A stretch of 64,000 nucleotides of DNA from Pseudocitrobacter cyperus (GTDB lineage Bacteria; Pseudomonadota; Gammaproteobacteria; Enterobacterales; Enterobacteriaceae), in NCBI RefSeq assembly GCF_039889165.1, contig NZ_JAYMYY010000001.1, positions 496,001 through 560,000 on the forward strand. The letters run 5' to 3'. The translations under genes and the position numbers were made by a program. Below the pieces are notes generated by a model, which worked only from the letters and a program-made list of their open reading frames with translations, did not search any database and had not been told where the DNA came from. Numbering within the stretch: the first letter of the stretch is position 1; each line of letters begins with the position of its first letter. Positions 1-9,048 of this stretch are shown piece by piece.

Positions 1-633
1 AGTTCAGGTGAAGCGATGGCTCTGATGGAGCAACTGGTCTCGCAGTTACCGAAAGGGATTGGCCACGACTGGACAGGGATGTCGTATCAGGAACGCCTTA
101 GCGGCCAGCAGGCTCCAGCGCTTTATGCCCTGTCGTTGATTATCGTTTTCCTGTGCCTGGCGGCGCTGTATGAAAGCTGGTCGATTCCGTTCGCCGTGAT
201 GCTGGTAGTACCGCTTGGCGTCGTCGGTGCGCTGCTCGCGACAACCTTGCGTGGTCTCAACAACGATGTCTATTTCGTGGTCGGCCTGCTGACAACCATC
301 GGTTTATCGGCGAAGAACGCGATTCTTATTGTTGAATTTGCCAACGACATGATGGTGAAGGAAGGCAAAAACTTGATTGAAGCGACGCTTGAGGCGGCAC
401 ATATGCGTCTGCGCCCGATATTAATGACCTCACTGGCCTTTATTCTCGGGGTTCTGCCTCTGGCATTAAGTCGTGGTGCCGGGTCTGGCGCACAGAATGC
501 CGTTGGCACTGGTGTCATTGGTGGGATGGTCGCGGCAACGCTGCTGGCTATCTACTTTGTGCCGGTGTTCTTTGTTGTGGTACGCCGCCGCTTTGCCGGC
601 AAGCGTGTCACTGATGACGAGGATGATGAGTAA
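1..633 (+). CDS. RND multidrug efflux pump, inner-membrane subunit (AcrB/AcrF type), 3' fragment
   Basis: Proton-driven exporter subunit of a tripartite efflux pump in the inner membrane. The gene begins before the window; the reading frame is open from base 1 and only about 210 C-terminal residues are seen. They contain the last transmembrane helices, with family hallmarks such as YESWSIPF, LGVVGALL, VGLLTTIGLSAKNAILIVEF and RLRPILMTSLAF, and end in a short acidic tail. The sequence is closer to AcrB/AcrF than to AcrD as I remember them. No outer-membrane channel gene follows, because a terminator lies directly downstream, so the pump probably uses TolC. Which paralog it is cannot be told from this end. 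Confidence 0.93.
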   Translation, partial: SSGEAMALMEQLVSQLPKGIGHDWTGMSYQERLSGQQAPALYALSLIIVFLCLAALYESWSIPFAVMLVVPLGVVGALLATTLRGLNNDVYFVVGLLTTIGLSAKNAILIVEFANDMMVKEGKNLIEATLEAAHMRLRPILMTSLAFILGVLPLALSRGAGSGAQNAVGTGVIGGMVAATLLAIYFVPVFFVVVRRRFAGKRVTDDEDDE

Positions 634-640
634 TTAACCC

Positions 641-669
641 CACCGGAGCGCCTGCTCCGGTGTTTTTTT
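641..669 (+). terminator. Rho-independent terminator of the RND pump gene
   Basis: A 9-bp perfect stem (CACCGGAGC / GCTCCGGTG) with a 4-base loop is followed by seven T. It overlaps the stop codon of the convergent LysR gene by two bases. Confidence 0.9.
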
Positions 670-1561
670 ACGCGCTATAGCGTAAGGCATCAATCATCAA
701 CGCAAAGGCTGGTGGATGCTGCTTGCGGCTGGGATAGTAAAGGTAATAGCCGGGAAATACCGGGCTCCACTCCTGCAATACCTCAATCAATGTCCCTGAT
801 TCAAGCTGCTGCTGGATCACATCTTCAGGGACGAACGAAAGCCCGAAGCCTGCTTCTGCCGCATCGATTCTTTCAGAGAGATGATTAAAGGTAAGCTGGC
901 CCTCTACTTTAACCTGAAGGGGTTTGCCGTCCTTTTCAAATTCCCACTGGTATAGCCCTCCAAGCGTCGGAAGCCGCATGTTAATACAACGGTGGCGCTG
1001 AAGGTCATGTGGGGTATCGGGAATACCATAACGTGTAAAATAGTCGGGTGATCCCACCACGACCAGTCGCAGGTCTGGCCCGATGCGTACCGCAACCATA
1101 TCTTTATCGAGGCTCTCCCCAAGACGAACGCCCGCATCGAAACGGCCTTCAACGATATTCACAAAGCCATTATCAACCACCAGTTCAACATTGATTTCGG
1201 GATATTCGCGAAGGAACGGTTTGAGCTTCGGCCATACCAGACTCTCTACCGCATGCTCTCCAGCCGAAATGCGGATATTCCCGGCCGCAATACCGTTGAG
1301 CTGCACCAGTTGCTCCAGCTCTTGCTCCAGTTCCGTCAGACGAGGCTCCAGACAGGCGATGATCCTCTCCCCCGCCTCCGTGGGTGCCACGCTGCGCGTA
1401 GTACGGGTAAGCAGACGAATGTTAAGTCTGGCCTCCAGCGCCTTCATAGCATGGCTTAATGCTGACTGGGAAACACCGAGTTTAGCCGCCGCCCGGGTAA
1501 AACTTCGCTCCCGCGCTACGGCAAGAAAGAGCTGAAGTTCATTAAAATTTTCTTTTAGCAC
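668..1561 (-). CDS. LysR-family transcriptional regulator
   Basis: A 297-residue DNA-binding regulator of usual LysR length. The N-terminal winged helix-turn-helix spans about residues 8-66 (FTRAAAKLGVSQSALSHAMK, then LEARLNIRLLTRTTRSVAPTEAG), followed by a substrate-binding-like effector domain from about residue 90. The SFTRAAAKLGVSQSALSHA pattern resembles the YafC/PgrR subgroup. It is transcribed away from the SDR gene at 1703, with 141 bp between the two starts, the usual layout for a LysR gene and its target; the alcohol dehydrogenase and second SDR further on may also be targets. The effector is unknown. Confidence 0.9.
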   Translation of the reverse strand: MLKENFNELQLFLAVARERSFTRAAAKLGVSQSALSHAMKALEARLNIRLLTRTTRSVAPTEAGERIIACLEPRLTELEQELEQLVQLNGIAAGNIRISAGEHAVESLVWPKLKPFLREYPEINVELVVDNGFVNIVEGRFDAGVRLGESLDKDMVAVRIGPDLRLVVVGSPDYFTRYGIPDTPHDLQRHRCINMRLPTLGGLYQWEFEKDGKPLQVKVEGQLTFNHLSERIDAAEAGFGLSFVPEDVIQQQLESGTLIEVLQEWSPVFPGYYLYYPSRKQHPPAFALMIDALRYSA

Positions 1562-1702
1562 GCGTAACCTCTGAGTGTTTTAGTTAAAAAATTAATCATG
1601 AGAAGGGTTCATAGACGCAATCATTTTAGCCCCGTTACTCTCAATAATCACAGTTGATACACTTATCACAGTGAAATTTTCCGATGAGATAAAGGGTTTA
1701 TA

Positions 1703-2455
1703 ATGAAAGTCTTAATTGTCGGTGCGACCGGCAGTATTGGTCGTCATGTTGTGGAAATGTCGATAAACATGGGTCATCAACCGAAAGCCCTTGTCCGTTC
1801 CCCGCAAAAAAGCAAATTGCTGCCACAGGGCATTGAGATTGTTTATGGCGATGTTTCTGTCCCGGAAACATTGACCAGCATTGGTGATGATATTGATGCC
1901 GTTATTTTCACTCTCGGCTCCGATGGATTAGGGCGCATTGGCGCACGAGCTATTGACTACGGCGGCGTCAGAAATATTCTGCAACGACTAAAGCATCGGC
2001 CAGTCAAAGTCGTGCTGATGACCGCTATCGGCGTGACAGAAAGAGAAGGTTCCTATAACCGCCAGACACAGGCGCATGACTGGAAGCGACGCGCGGAACG
2101 CCTGGTTCGCGCAAGCGGGCATCCCTATACCATCGTCAGGCCCGGTTGGTTTGATTACAACAAACCAAATGAACAACACATCGTCATGCTGCAGGGAGAC
2201 AGACGTCACTCAGGCACACCGGCTGATGGCGTGATTTCCCGTAAACAAATTGCCAGAGTACTGGTTTGCGCATTAACAGATGACGATGCTAAGAATAAAA
2301 CGCTGGAACTGATTGCCGAAAAAGGGAAAGAGCAGCATAGCCTCTCCCCGCTATTTTCAGCCCTGCAACAGGACAGCGCAGATAAAAATGATGGTATCCA
2401 GGATATAACAATATGCCCCTGGACTCAGAGCCTGAGTGCGTTATTCGCGATCTGA
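1703..2455 (+). CDS. SDR-type NAD(P)-binding oxidoreductase with probable C-terminal frameshift
   Basis: Atypical short-chain dehydrogenase with an N-terminal dinucleotide-binding motif GATGSIGRHV (residues 7-16) and the family signatures LMTAIGVT, AHDWKRRAERLVRASG and YTIVRPGWFDYN. The frame ends at 2455, but the last 20 or so residues do not look like the family. In the -1 frame, an open stretch from 2392 to the stop at 2470-2472 encodes NNMPLDSEPECVIRDLSAM, which fits the NMPLxxEPxxVxxDL C-terminus I remember for this family. A one-base indel between about 2391 and 2412 is therefore likely. The Rossmann core is complete, so activity may survive. Divergent from the LysR gene. Confidence 0.85.
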   Translation: MKVLIVGATGSIGRHVVEMSINMGHQPKALVRSPQKSKLLPQGIEIVYGDVSVPETLTSIGDDIDAVIFTLGSDGLGRIGARAIDYGGVRNILQRLKHRPVKVVLMTAIGVTEREGSYNRQTQAHDWKRRAERLVRASGHPYTIVRPGWFDYNKPNEQHIVMLQGDRRHSGTPADGVISRKQIARVLVCALTDDDAKNKTLELIAEKGKEQHSLSPLFSALQQDSADKNDGIQDITICPWTQSLSALFAI

Positions 2456-2487
2456 GTGCGATGGCGCAATAAAGAGCAACTTAAAAG

Positions 2488-2510
2488 CGGCGGTATATTC
2501 TACCGCCTTT
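2488..2510. terminator. Terminator between convergent SDR and alcohol dehydrogenase genes
   Basis: A 7-bp stem GGCGGTA / TACCGCC with a 5-base loop is followed by TTTCGT on the plus strand. It sits between two convergent genes. It lies beyond both possible stops of the SDR gene (2455 and 2472). Confidence 0.7.
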
Positions 2511-2515
2511 CGTAT

Positions 2516-3571
2516 TCACGCCTTCAGTGAAGCCATATCAATCACGAATCGATATTTCACATCACTCTTCAGCATTCGCTGCCAGGCCGCGTTAATATCC
2601 TGAATATTAATCAATTCAATATCAGACGTTATCTGATGTTCTGCACAGAAATCGATCATTTCCTGTGTCTCCGCAATCCCGCCAATGACCGATCCGGCCA
2701 CCGATTTCCGCCCTAAAATGAGCGGCGTGCTGTTCAGCATTGGATTCAAATCCCCCAGATACCCCACAAGCACCAGCGTTCCGCTCAGCGCCAGCGTCGG
2801 AATATAGGGATTCAGATCATGAACATAAGGTACCGTGTCGATAATTAAATCAAACTGGTTATGAGCACCCTGCATCTGTTTTTCATCGGTTGAAATGACA
2901 ATATGCGTGGCCCCCAGACGGCGAGCATCGGCCTCTTTGTTCGGCGAACGACTGAACAAGGTAACTTCAGCCCCCAGCGCTTTCGCTAATTTGATCGCCA
3001 TATGGCCCAGACCGCCTAACCCAACGACCGCGACTTTGCTGCCAGGGCCAACATTCCAGTGGCGAAGAGGCGACCAGGTGGTGATACCCGCGCACAGCAG
3101 CGGTGCTGCCCCTTTTAAGTCCAGCGTCTCAGGCACTTTGATAACGAATTTCTCGGTGACCACAATCTTGTCCGAATAGCCGCCATAGGTTGGCATATGA
3201 TCGTGCCGGTCAATATCGTTATAAGTGAGGGTATTGCCCTCTTCACAGTACTGCTCCAGCCCCTGTTCACATGGCTTACAATGCTGACAGGAATCCACCA
3301 TGCAGCCCACACCAGCATAGTCACCCACGCGAAATTTGGTTACGGCCTTGCCAACCTGGGTGACGCGGCCAATGATTTCATGACCCGGCACCATCGGATA
3401 TTTTGCACCGCCCCAGTCATTAAAAGCATTGTGGATATCTGAATGACAAACGCCACTGTATAAAATCTCGATAACCACATCATTATCGCGCGGATCGCGG
3501 CGGACAAAGTTGTGCGGTACTAAATCCTCTTTTGCGGCAAAAGCGGCATAACCTTTCACATTTAAGGTCAT
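2516..3571 (-). CDS. Zinc-dependent NAD(P) alcohol dehydrogenase (YahK/cinnamyl-alcohol dehydrogenase type)
   Basis: Medium-chain dehydrogenase of 351 residues that interconverts alcohols and aldehydes. Visible zinc features are GVCHSD (catalytic Cys), PGHE, and the structural-zinc cysteines in CMVDSCQHCKPCEQG followed by QYC. The cofactor motif is GLGGLGHMAIKLAKALGA. The start at 3571 is chosen because GGAG lies about ten bases upstream and the protein then begins MTLNVKGYAAF, as in YahK relatives; a frame extension to 3613 exists but lacks support. It is followed 77 bp upstream by an SDR gene on the same strand, so the two may form a detoxification unit for reactive aldehydes. The natural substrate is unknown. 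Confidence 0.9.
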   Translation of the reverse strand: MTLNVKGYAAFAAKEDLVPHNFVRRDPRDNDVVIEILYSGVCHSDIHNAFNDWGGAKYPMVPGHEIIGRVTQVGKAVTKFRVGDYAGVGCMVDSCQHCKPCEQGLEQYCEEGNTLTYNDIDRHDHMPTYGGYSDKIVVTEKFVIKVPETLDLKGAAPLLCAGITTWSPLRHWNVGPGSKVAVVGLGGLGHMAIKLAKALGAEVTLFSRSPNKEADARRLGATHIVISTDEKQMQGAHNQFDLIIDTVPYVHDLNPYIPTLALSGTLVLVGYLGDLNPMLNSTPLILGRKSVAGSVIGGIAETQEMIDFCAEHQITSDIELINIQDINAAWQRMLKSDVKYRFVIDMASLKA

Positions 3572-3648
3572 CTTTGAATCTCCGAATAAGTAGTGAAGCA
3601 TTATGATTGCCACGCAGCGGCCATCATAACGTGGGAAGAATAAGCGAT

Positions 3649-4479
3649 TTATTGCGGGCGTAATTCGCCATATTTATAAGACGCCGTTGCGCCGCCATCA
3701 ATTAGCAGATCGCTTCCGGTGACATAGGTGCCATTAGGCCCAAACAGAAACTCTGCCAGCGCGCCAATTTCATCCGGCGTGCCGCCCCGGCCTGCCGGTG
3801 ATTTATCCAGCATATTACGATAAAACTCTCCACGCTCTGCGCTATTAAGCTCGTCATAGGCCAGCGGCGTAAAGATGATCCCGGCGCTGATGCAGTTAAT
3901 ACGTGCACCACGCTTGCCCCACTTCACCGCTTCTGACATGACACGGAGTGCATTACAACGCTTGGCAATCTGGTAGGCATATAAGCTGTCTTCGATATCT
4001 TTGACCAGCGGCAACTTAAGCAGGTCTTCCGGCGGTAACGTGGCTAATGCATCCGCCTGTGCCTGGGTCAGCGCATCAACGGCTAAGCGATGGCTGGACT
4101 GTGAGCCAATCACCACGCAGGAGCCCCCGCGTGCAATCACGTTGCCAAACTCCTCAAAAAGCACGGCGGTACCGTACAAATCGACCCGGAGAAGATCCTG
4201 TGCTTTGGCCTGTGAAGGGGAAAGCCCTGCCGTATGAATAACGCCTTTAATCTCACCTAACGCACAGGCTGACTTCACCAGAGCCTGAACCGACTGGCGA
4301 GAGCTCACATCGACAGTCGTTGTGCTTACCACAAAACCCGCACGAGAAAGCGTATTTTCAGCCTGCCGGGCATTTTCTGTTTTGATATCGGCCAGAAGAA
4401 TATGTTTCCCGACGCTGACGCGTCTTGCGATAGCTTGTGCGATAGAGCCACTACCAATAACAACCATGACATCTTTCAT
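3649..4479 (-). CDS. SDR-family oxidoreductase
   Basis: Short-chain dehydrogenase of 276 residues. It has GSGSIAQAIARR near residues 9-20 in the cofactor site, the DVSS element, HTAGLSPS in place of NNAG, an active-site YQIAKRCN (Tyr and Lys of YxxxK), and the C-terminal GTYVTGSDLLIDGG typical of classical SDRs. The insertion before YQIAK (ALATLPPEDLLKLPLVKD) marks a subgroup I recognise by shape but cannot name. It lies upstream of, and on the same strand as, the alcohol dehydrogenase. AGAGAG precedes the start codon at a good distance. The substrate is unknown. Confidence 0.88.
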   Translation of the reverse strand: MKDVMVVIGSGSIAQAIARRVSVGKHILLADIKTENARQAENTLSRAGFVVSTTTVDVSSRQSVQALVKSACALGEIKGVIHTAGLSPSQAKAQDLLRVDLYGTAVLFEEFGNVIARGGSCVVIGSQSSHRLAVDALTQAQADALATLPPEDLLKLPLVKDIEDSLYAYQIAKRCNALRVMSEAVKWGKRGARINCISAGIIFTPLAYDELNSAERGEFYRNMLDKSPAGRGGTPDEIGALAEFLFGPNGTYVTGSDLLIDGGATASYKYGELRPQ

Positions 4480-4842
4480 TTTTATCTCTCTTTCATGATG
4501 CTAACTGAAGAAGCATAGCGGCTGGACAAGCGTTGGTTAAGGTAGCCAGAGAACATGCCCTTATGAAAATTGTTCATGAATGAACACGTTTGTACCTTCT
4601 TTCTGAAAGTAAGTCTTTGTTCGCAGGAGGGAGAAAACAAAACTGTCAGGATATGACCGGGCGCGTGCGCGTTACATTACCGCCACGGTTTGAAAATCAG
4701 GATATTGTGCGTCACCTACTCCGCTTGCCTGGAACTAAAATCCTACACGACCTGTTCAGAGAATAGCCGGATTTCTGGCATCAAACATGGATCTGCCAAA
4801 AATCCGGATCGATTCAGTAGATATTTTGCTCAGAAGTATGTC
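4480..4842. other. Intergenic region with a long inverted repeat and a possible gene remnant
   Basis: No confident gene. It should hold the promoter of the SDR gene. Bases 4767-4807 form an imperfect 14-bp inverted repeat (CCGGATTTCTGGCA against TGCCAAAAATCCGG, one mismatch, 13-base loop) just beyond the 3' end of the asd-like gene, which could stop or stabilise its transcript although no T run follows. A 37-codon plus-strand frame at 4653-4766 contains a protein-like stretch (LPPRFENQDIVRHLLRLPG) but has no start signal and may be a remnant. Confidence 0.4.
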
Positions 4843-5961
4843 TTAAATTTTGCCAAGCAGGATATTCAACATGCGGCGCAAGGGTTCTGCCGCTCCCCAC
4901 AATAGCTGATCGCCGACCGTCAGAACCGAGTATATAGGATCGCCGTTTAACGACATTTTCTTGTAACGGCCAATACCAACCTGTAGGGAACCGCTGATAT
5001 GAGCCGGGGTCAATTTACTGACGCTTTCATCCTTGTTATTGGCCACAAAATTGACCCATGGATGGGAATGTGTCACTAACTCTGCGAACTCTTCTTCGCT
5101 GACTTCACGCTTGAGTTTCAGGGTAATTGCAGCACTATGGCACCGGATCACGCCGACACGAATACACAAACCATTTACCGGGATCGTGCCGGGAGAAAGA
5201 CCAAGAATTTTGTTCGTTTCTACCTCTCCTTTCCACTCTTCGCGACTATTTCCATCGCCTAAATCGCTATCAATCCATGGAATGATGCTCCCCATCAGAG
5301 GTGCGCCAAAATTCTGGATGGGCATGCCAGCACTGTTAATAATCTCACTAACTTTATTGACTAAAGGAAGAACTGAACCTGATGACGTCAGTTCATCGGA
5401 GGACAAATGCTTACTGATATATGCGCTTTGAGCGATTAACTCCCTAACATATTGCGCACCAGCACCTGATGCAGACTGATAGGTCATCACGCTCATCCAT
5501 TCGATCAAGTCAGCCTTTATCAGTCCAGCCAGCCCCATAAGACTCAGAGTGATGGAACAGTTGCCACCAACAAAAAGTTTAATTCCTTCTTTGATTGCCC
5601 TATCGATATTGGGACGGTTGACGGGATCGAGAATAATACAGGCTTTCTCATCCATCCGTAATGCTGAAGCCGCGTCAATCCAGTAGCCGTTCCAGCCATG
5701 AGCAATTAAAGCAGGATATATTGCTTTAGTATAATCACCGCCCTGACAGGTTATGATGATATCCATTTCGGTAAGAGCACTAATGGAATTAGCATCTTTT
5801 AGCGTGTAGCTGACGCCACCTATAACAGGGCCGGCGGCACCGGCACTTGACGTACTGTAAAAATGAGCAGAAAAACCGTCGAAGTCATTCTCTTCGACCA
5901 TTCGTTGTAACAAAACAGAACCTACCATTCCTCGCCAACCAACAATGCCGACCTGCTTCAT
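4843..5961 (-). CDS. asd: Aspartate-semialdehyde dehydrogenase, diverged paralog
   Basis: Makes L-aspartate 4-semialdehyde from aspartyl-4-phosphate with NADPH in the cytosol. The 372 residues align along their length with E. coli Asd: N-terminal GWRGMVGSVLLQRM, catalytic Cys135 in FVGGNCSITL, TYQSASGAGAQ, SREEWKGEVETNKIL, RCHSAA, and C-terminal VGDQLLWGAAEPLRRML. It is clearly more diverged from E. coli Asd than neighbouring proteins are from their E. coli namesakes, so it is probably a second, dedicated copy. It lies downstream of dat-ddc but behind their terminator, so it likely has its own promoter in 5962-6120. AAGGTTGAG precedes the start. Confidence 0.92.
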   Translation of the reverse strand: MKQVGIVGWRGMVGSVLLQRMVEENDFDGFSAHFYSTSSAGAAGPVIGGVSYTLKDANSISALTEMDIIITCQGGDYTKAIYPALIAHGWNGYWIDAASALRMDEKACIILDPVNRPNIDRAIKEGIKLFVGGNCSITLSLMGLAGLIKADLIEWMSVMTYQSASGAGAQYVRELIAQSAYISKHLSSDELTSSGSVLPLVNKVSEIINSAGMPIQNFGAPLMGSIIPWIDSDLGDGNSREEWKGEVETNKILGLSPGTIPVNGLCIRVGVIRCHSAAITLKLKREVSEEEFAELVTHSHPWVNFVANNKDESVSKLTPAHISGSLQVGIGRYKKMSLNGDPIYSVLTVGDQLLWGAAEPLRRMLNILLGKI

Positions 5962-6123
5962 TTGCTCAACCTTAATGATGTTATGATAGTGTTAATTTAT
6001 TTTCGAAACACGTTATATCTCATCTCAAATTGAAGGTCATTACGCACTTCATAAGATTCATTCATTATTAAAATGTTTCATACGGCATCAGCGATTTTTA
6101 TACTCAAACAAGAGTCGCGCACA

Positions 6124-6154
6124 AACAAAAAGCCTCTGCTTTTACACAGAGGCT
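6124..6154 (-). terminator. Terminator of the dat-ddc operon
   Basis: Read on the minus strand, an 8-bp stem AGCCTCTG / CAGAGGCT with an 8-base loop is followed by TTTTTGTTTG. It lies about 30 bp past the ddc stop. Confidence 0.88.
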
Positions 6155-6183
6155 TCTATCAGAGAATCATTGAGTATTTACGA

Positions 6184-7653
6184 CTATGCGTTCAGCAACG
6201 TCTCCGCGGTCTCTTTAACGCTTGCCAGCAGAACTTTTACATCCTCCAGGCAAACCGTTGGATTCAGCAGCGTCAGCTTCAGGCAAGTCACACCATCGGC
6301 TTCCGTTACGCCAACGTTAGCGCTACCGGATGCCAGCAGTACGTCGCCGATGCGTTGATTCAGCAATGCAACAAATGCAGTATCGTTGCTTTCCGGGCGG
6401 TACCGGAACAGTACGCTGGCCAGTTGTGGCTGCATAACCAGTTCCAGGTGCGGTTGCGCGGAAACAAACTCAGCAACCTGCTGCGCCAGCGTAACGCCGT
6501 TATCAATAATTTCGGCGTACTGCTTTTTCCCCAGCGCTTCAAGACCCATCCACAATTTCAGGGCATCGAAACGACGGGTGGTTTGCAGCGATTTTGACAC
6601 CAGATTCGGCACACCGTGTTCTTCGTCAAAATCAGAGTTCAGATAAGCCGCCTGATAACGCATCAGTTCATAATGACGCGCATCTTTCAGCAGAAACGCG
6701 CCGCAACTGATGGTCTGGAAGAACTGTTTGTGGAAATCCAGTGTGACGGAATCCGCAGACTCCAGCCCATCCAGGTAGTGACGATACTTCTCAGAAAGCA
6801 GCAACGCCCCGCCCCACGCGGCATCCACGTGAACCCAGATCTTCTCGGCAGCCGCCAGTTTAGTTATCTCCACTAACGGATCGATTGCTCCGGCATCGGT
6901 GGTTCCGGCCGTGGCAACAATCGCCATCACCTGCTCACCGTTAGCTTTCGCCTGCGCCAGTTTATCTTGCAGATCGGCAATATCCATACGGGAGAACGCG
7001 TCGGTTTTCACCAGCGTAACGGAGCGGTAGCCCAGCCCCATCAACGCCATGTTCTTCTGCACTGAGAAATGCGCATTTTCTGAACAGAACACTTTGATTT
7101 TGCTCAGATCGCCCGTTAAACCATTCTGCTGAATGGAGTGCCCCTGGCGGGCAAAGAATGCGTCACGCGCCAGCATCAGCCCCATCAGGTTGCTCTGGGT
7201 TCCACCGCTGGTGAAAACACCGGCGTCGCCAGCCGCATATCCCACCTGTTCACGCAGCCATTCGATCAGCTTCATCTCAATGATGGTGGCCGACGGGCTC
7301 TGATCCCAGGAGTCCATGCTCTGGTTGGTCGCGTTAATCAGCACTTCCGCGGCCTGGCTAATCACCAGGCTCGGGCAATGAAGATGCGCAACACACTGTG
7401 CATGATGTACAGAAAGGCTGTCTTTGAGGAAATACTCAACTGCACGTTCGATAGTGGCCTGGTTACCCAGGCCCTCGTCGGTGAAGTTCAGGTTAATTCG
7501 CTCGCGCAACTGGTCAACCGTTTTGCCCTGATACATCTCAGGTTGTTTCAACCACTCAACGACCGCTTTGCTGCTTTGTTCAATGGCGTCCTGGTAAGCG
7601 TTGATGCTTTGCGCTGAACCGGACAGAATCGGATTATTATCTGACACGTTCAT
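6184..7653 (-). CDS. ddc: L-2,4-diaminobutyrate decarboxylase
   Basis: Pyridoxal-phosphate group II decarboxylase that converts L-2,4-diaminobutyrate to 1,3-diaminopropane. The 489 residues show TSGGTQSNLMGL (148-159), HVDAAWGG with Asp277 for the pyridine nitrogen, and LDFHKQFFQ with Lys309 as the Schiff-base lysine, the pattern of the Acinetobacter and Enterobacter diaminobutyrate decarboxylases rather than of glutamate decarboxylase. It starts 9 bp after the dat stop, so the two are co-transcribed, and a terminator follows. The neighbouring transaminase makes its substrate, which supports the assignment over tyrosine or other aromatic decarboxylases. Confidence 0.94.
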   Translation of the reverse strand: MNVSDNNPILSGSAQSINAYQDAIEQSSKAVVEWLKQPEMYQGKTVDQLRERINLNFTDEGLGNQATIERAVEYFLKDSLSVHHAQCVAHLHCPSLVISQAAEVLINATNQSMDSWDQSPSATIIEMKLIEWLREQVGYAAGDAGVFTSGGTQSNLMGLMLARDAFFARQGHSIQQNGLTGDLSKIKVFCSENAHFSVQKNMALMGLGYRSVTLVKTDAFSRMDIADLQDKLAQAKANGEQVMAIVATAGTTDAGAIDPLVEITKLAAAEKIWVHVDAAWGGALLLSEKYRHYLDGLESADSVTLDFHKQFFQTISCGAFLLKDARHYELMRYQAAYLNSDFDEEHGVPNLVSKSLQTTRRFDALKLWMGLEALGKKQYAEIIDNGVTLAQQVAEFVSAQPHLELVMQPQLASVLFRYRPESNDTAFVALLNQRIGDVLLASGSANVGVTEADGVTCLKLTLLNPTVCLEDVKVLLASVKETAETLLNA

Positions 7654-7662
7654 AGACTCCGA

Positions 7663-9048
7663 TTAAACCGGCTTAATGCCAGCGCCCAGCAAGGCGTTCT
7701 CGAATTTATCGAGGAAGATTTCCAGCTCTGCGTTGGTGATCAGCAGAGACGGCAGCAGGCGCAGTACGCAACCGTTACGACCGCCGCGCTCCAGAATCAA
7801 GCCAGCTTCAAAGCATTTTTTCTGCAGCAGAGCAGAAAGTTCGCCATCCGCCGGGTAGCAACCCATGTGATCCTGCGCTTCATTCGGTTTAACGATTTCC
7901 AGGCCGATCATCAGGCCCAGACCGCGAACCTGGCCAATCACCGGGTAACGTTTTTGCAGGTCAGCCAGTTTACCTTTCAGCCACTCGCCCTGGGCGGCAA
8001 CTTTATCAGCAATCTTCTCTTCTTTGAGGATCTTGAGCGTTGTCAGGCCGGTTGCCATCGCCAGTTGGTTACCACGGAACGTCCCCGTGTGGTGGCCAGG
8101 AGCCCAGGCATCGAACTGTTTTTTGATGCCGAGCACCGCCAGCGGCAATCCACCACCAACAGCTTTAGACATGACGATGATATCCGGCTCAATACCGGCG
8201 TGTTCGAAGGCGAACAACTTACCGGTGCGCGCAAAGCCTGCCTGAACTTCGTCGATAATCAACAGAATGCCGTGTTCCTCGGTCACTTTGCGGATGCGCT
8301 GCAACCACTCAACCGGAGCCGGGTTAACACCGCCCTCGCCCTGTACGGCTTCGAGGATAACGGCAGCCGGTTTACGAACACCGCTTTCAACGTCGTTGAT
8401 CAGGTTTTCGAAATAGTACGTTAATGCTTTAACGCCAGCTTCGCCGCCGATACCCAGCGGGCAACGGTACTGATGCGGATAAGGCATAAACTGCACTTCC
8501 GGCATCATATTGGATACGGCTTCTTTCGGCGACAGGTTACCAGTGACGGAGAGCGCGCCGTGGGTCATCCCATGATAGCCACCGGAGAAACTAATGATGC
8601 CTGAACGGCCTGTCACTTTTTTCGCCAGTTTCAGTGCTGCTTCTACCGCATCGGCGCCTGACGGGCCGGTGAATTGAAGGCAATACTCTTTGCCCTGACC
8701 TGGCAATAAAGAGAGTAAATAAGATGAAAATTCATCTTTTAAAGGCGTGGTAAGGTCAAGCGTATGTAACGGTAAGCCGCTGCTGATGACACTTTGAATA
8801 CTTTCAAGCACGTCGGGATGATTATGACCCAGCGCCAGGGTACCTGCGCCTGCCAGACAATCAAGATACTGATTATTCTCGACATCAGTGATCCAAACGC
8901 CCTGCGCTTTGGCAATCGCCAGCGGCAGTTTACGCGGATAGCTTCTGACGTTAGATTCAAACTCAGCCTGTCTTGCTAAAAAGGTATCATTGCTTTGTGG
9001 TAATGAATTAGCACTTAAAGTATCAATACGGACTTTATCCGTCATCAT
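7663..9048 (-). CDS. dat: Diaminobutyrate--2-oxoglutarate transaminase
   Basis: Class III aminotransferase that makes L-2,4-diaminobutyrate from aspartate semialdehyde and glutamate. In 461 residues it has LDCLAGAGTLALGHNHP, FTGPSGADAVEAALKLA, FSGGYHGMTHGALSVTG, Asp266 in LIIDEVQAG and Lys295 in VMSKAVGGGLP, which binds pyridoxal phosphate. First gene of the dat-ddc pair. GGGAG stands four bases from the first ATG and seven from the second, so translation may begin at the second Met (9045). It is transcribed away from the aspartokinase, with a 617-bp gap between them. Confidence 0.95.
   Translation of the reverse strand: MMTDKVRIDTLSANSLPQSNDTFLARQAEFESNVRSYPRKLPLAIAKAQGVWITDVENNQYLDCLAGAGTLALGHNHPDVLESIQSVISSGLPLHTLDLTTPLKDEFSSYLLSLLPGQGKEYCLQFTGPSGADAVEAALKLAKKVTGRSGIISFSGGYHGMTHGALSVTGNLSPKEAVSNMMPEVQFMPYPHQYRCPLGIGGEAGVKALTYYFENLINDVESGVRKPAAVILEAVQGEGGVNPAPVEWLQRIRKVTEEHGILLIIDEVQAGFARTGKLFAFEHAGIEPDIIVMSKAVGGGLPLAVLGIKKQFDAWAPGHHTGTFRGNQLAMATGLTTLKILKEEKIADKVAAQGEWLKGKLADLQKRYPVIGQVRGLGLMIGLEIVKPNEAQDHMGCYPADGELSALLQKKCFEAGLILERGGRNGCVLRLLPSLLITNAELEIFLDKFENALLGAGIKPV

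Noticed and set aside
4690..4905. 71-codon plus-strand frame near the end of the asd paralog
   Set aside because: It covers the inverted repeat and the antisense of asd, with no start signal and no family resemblance.
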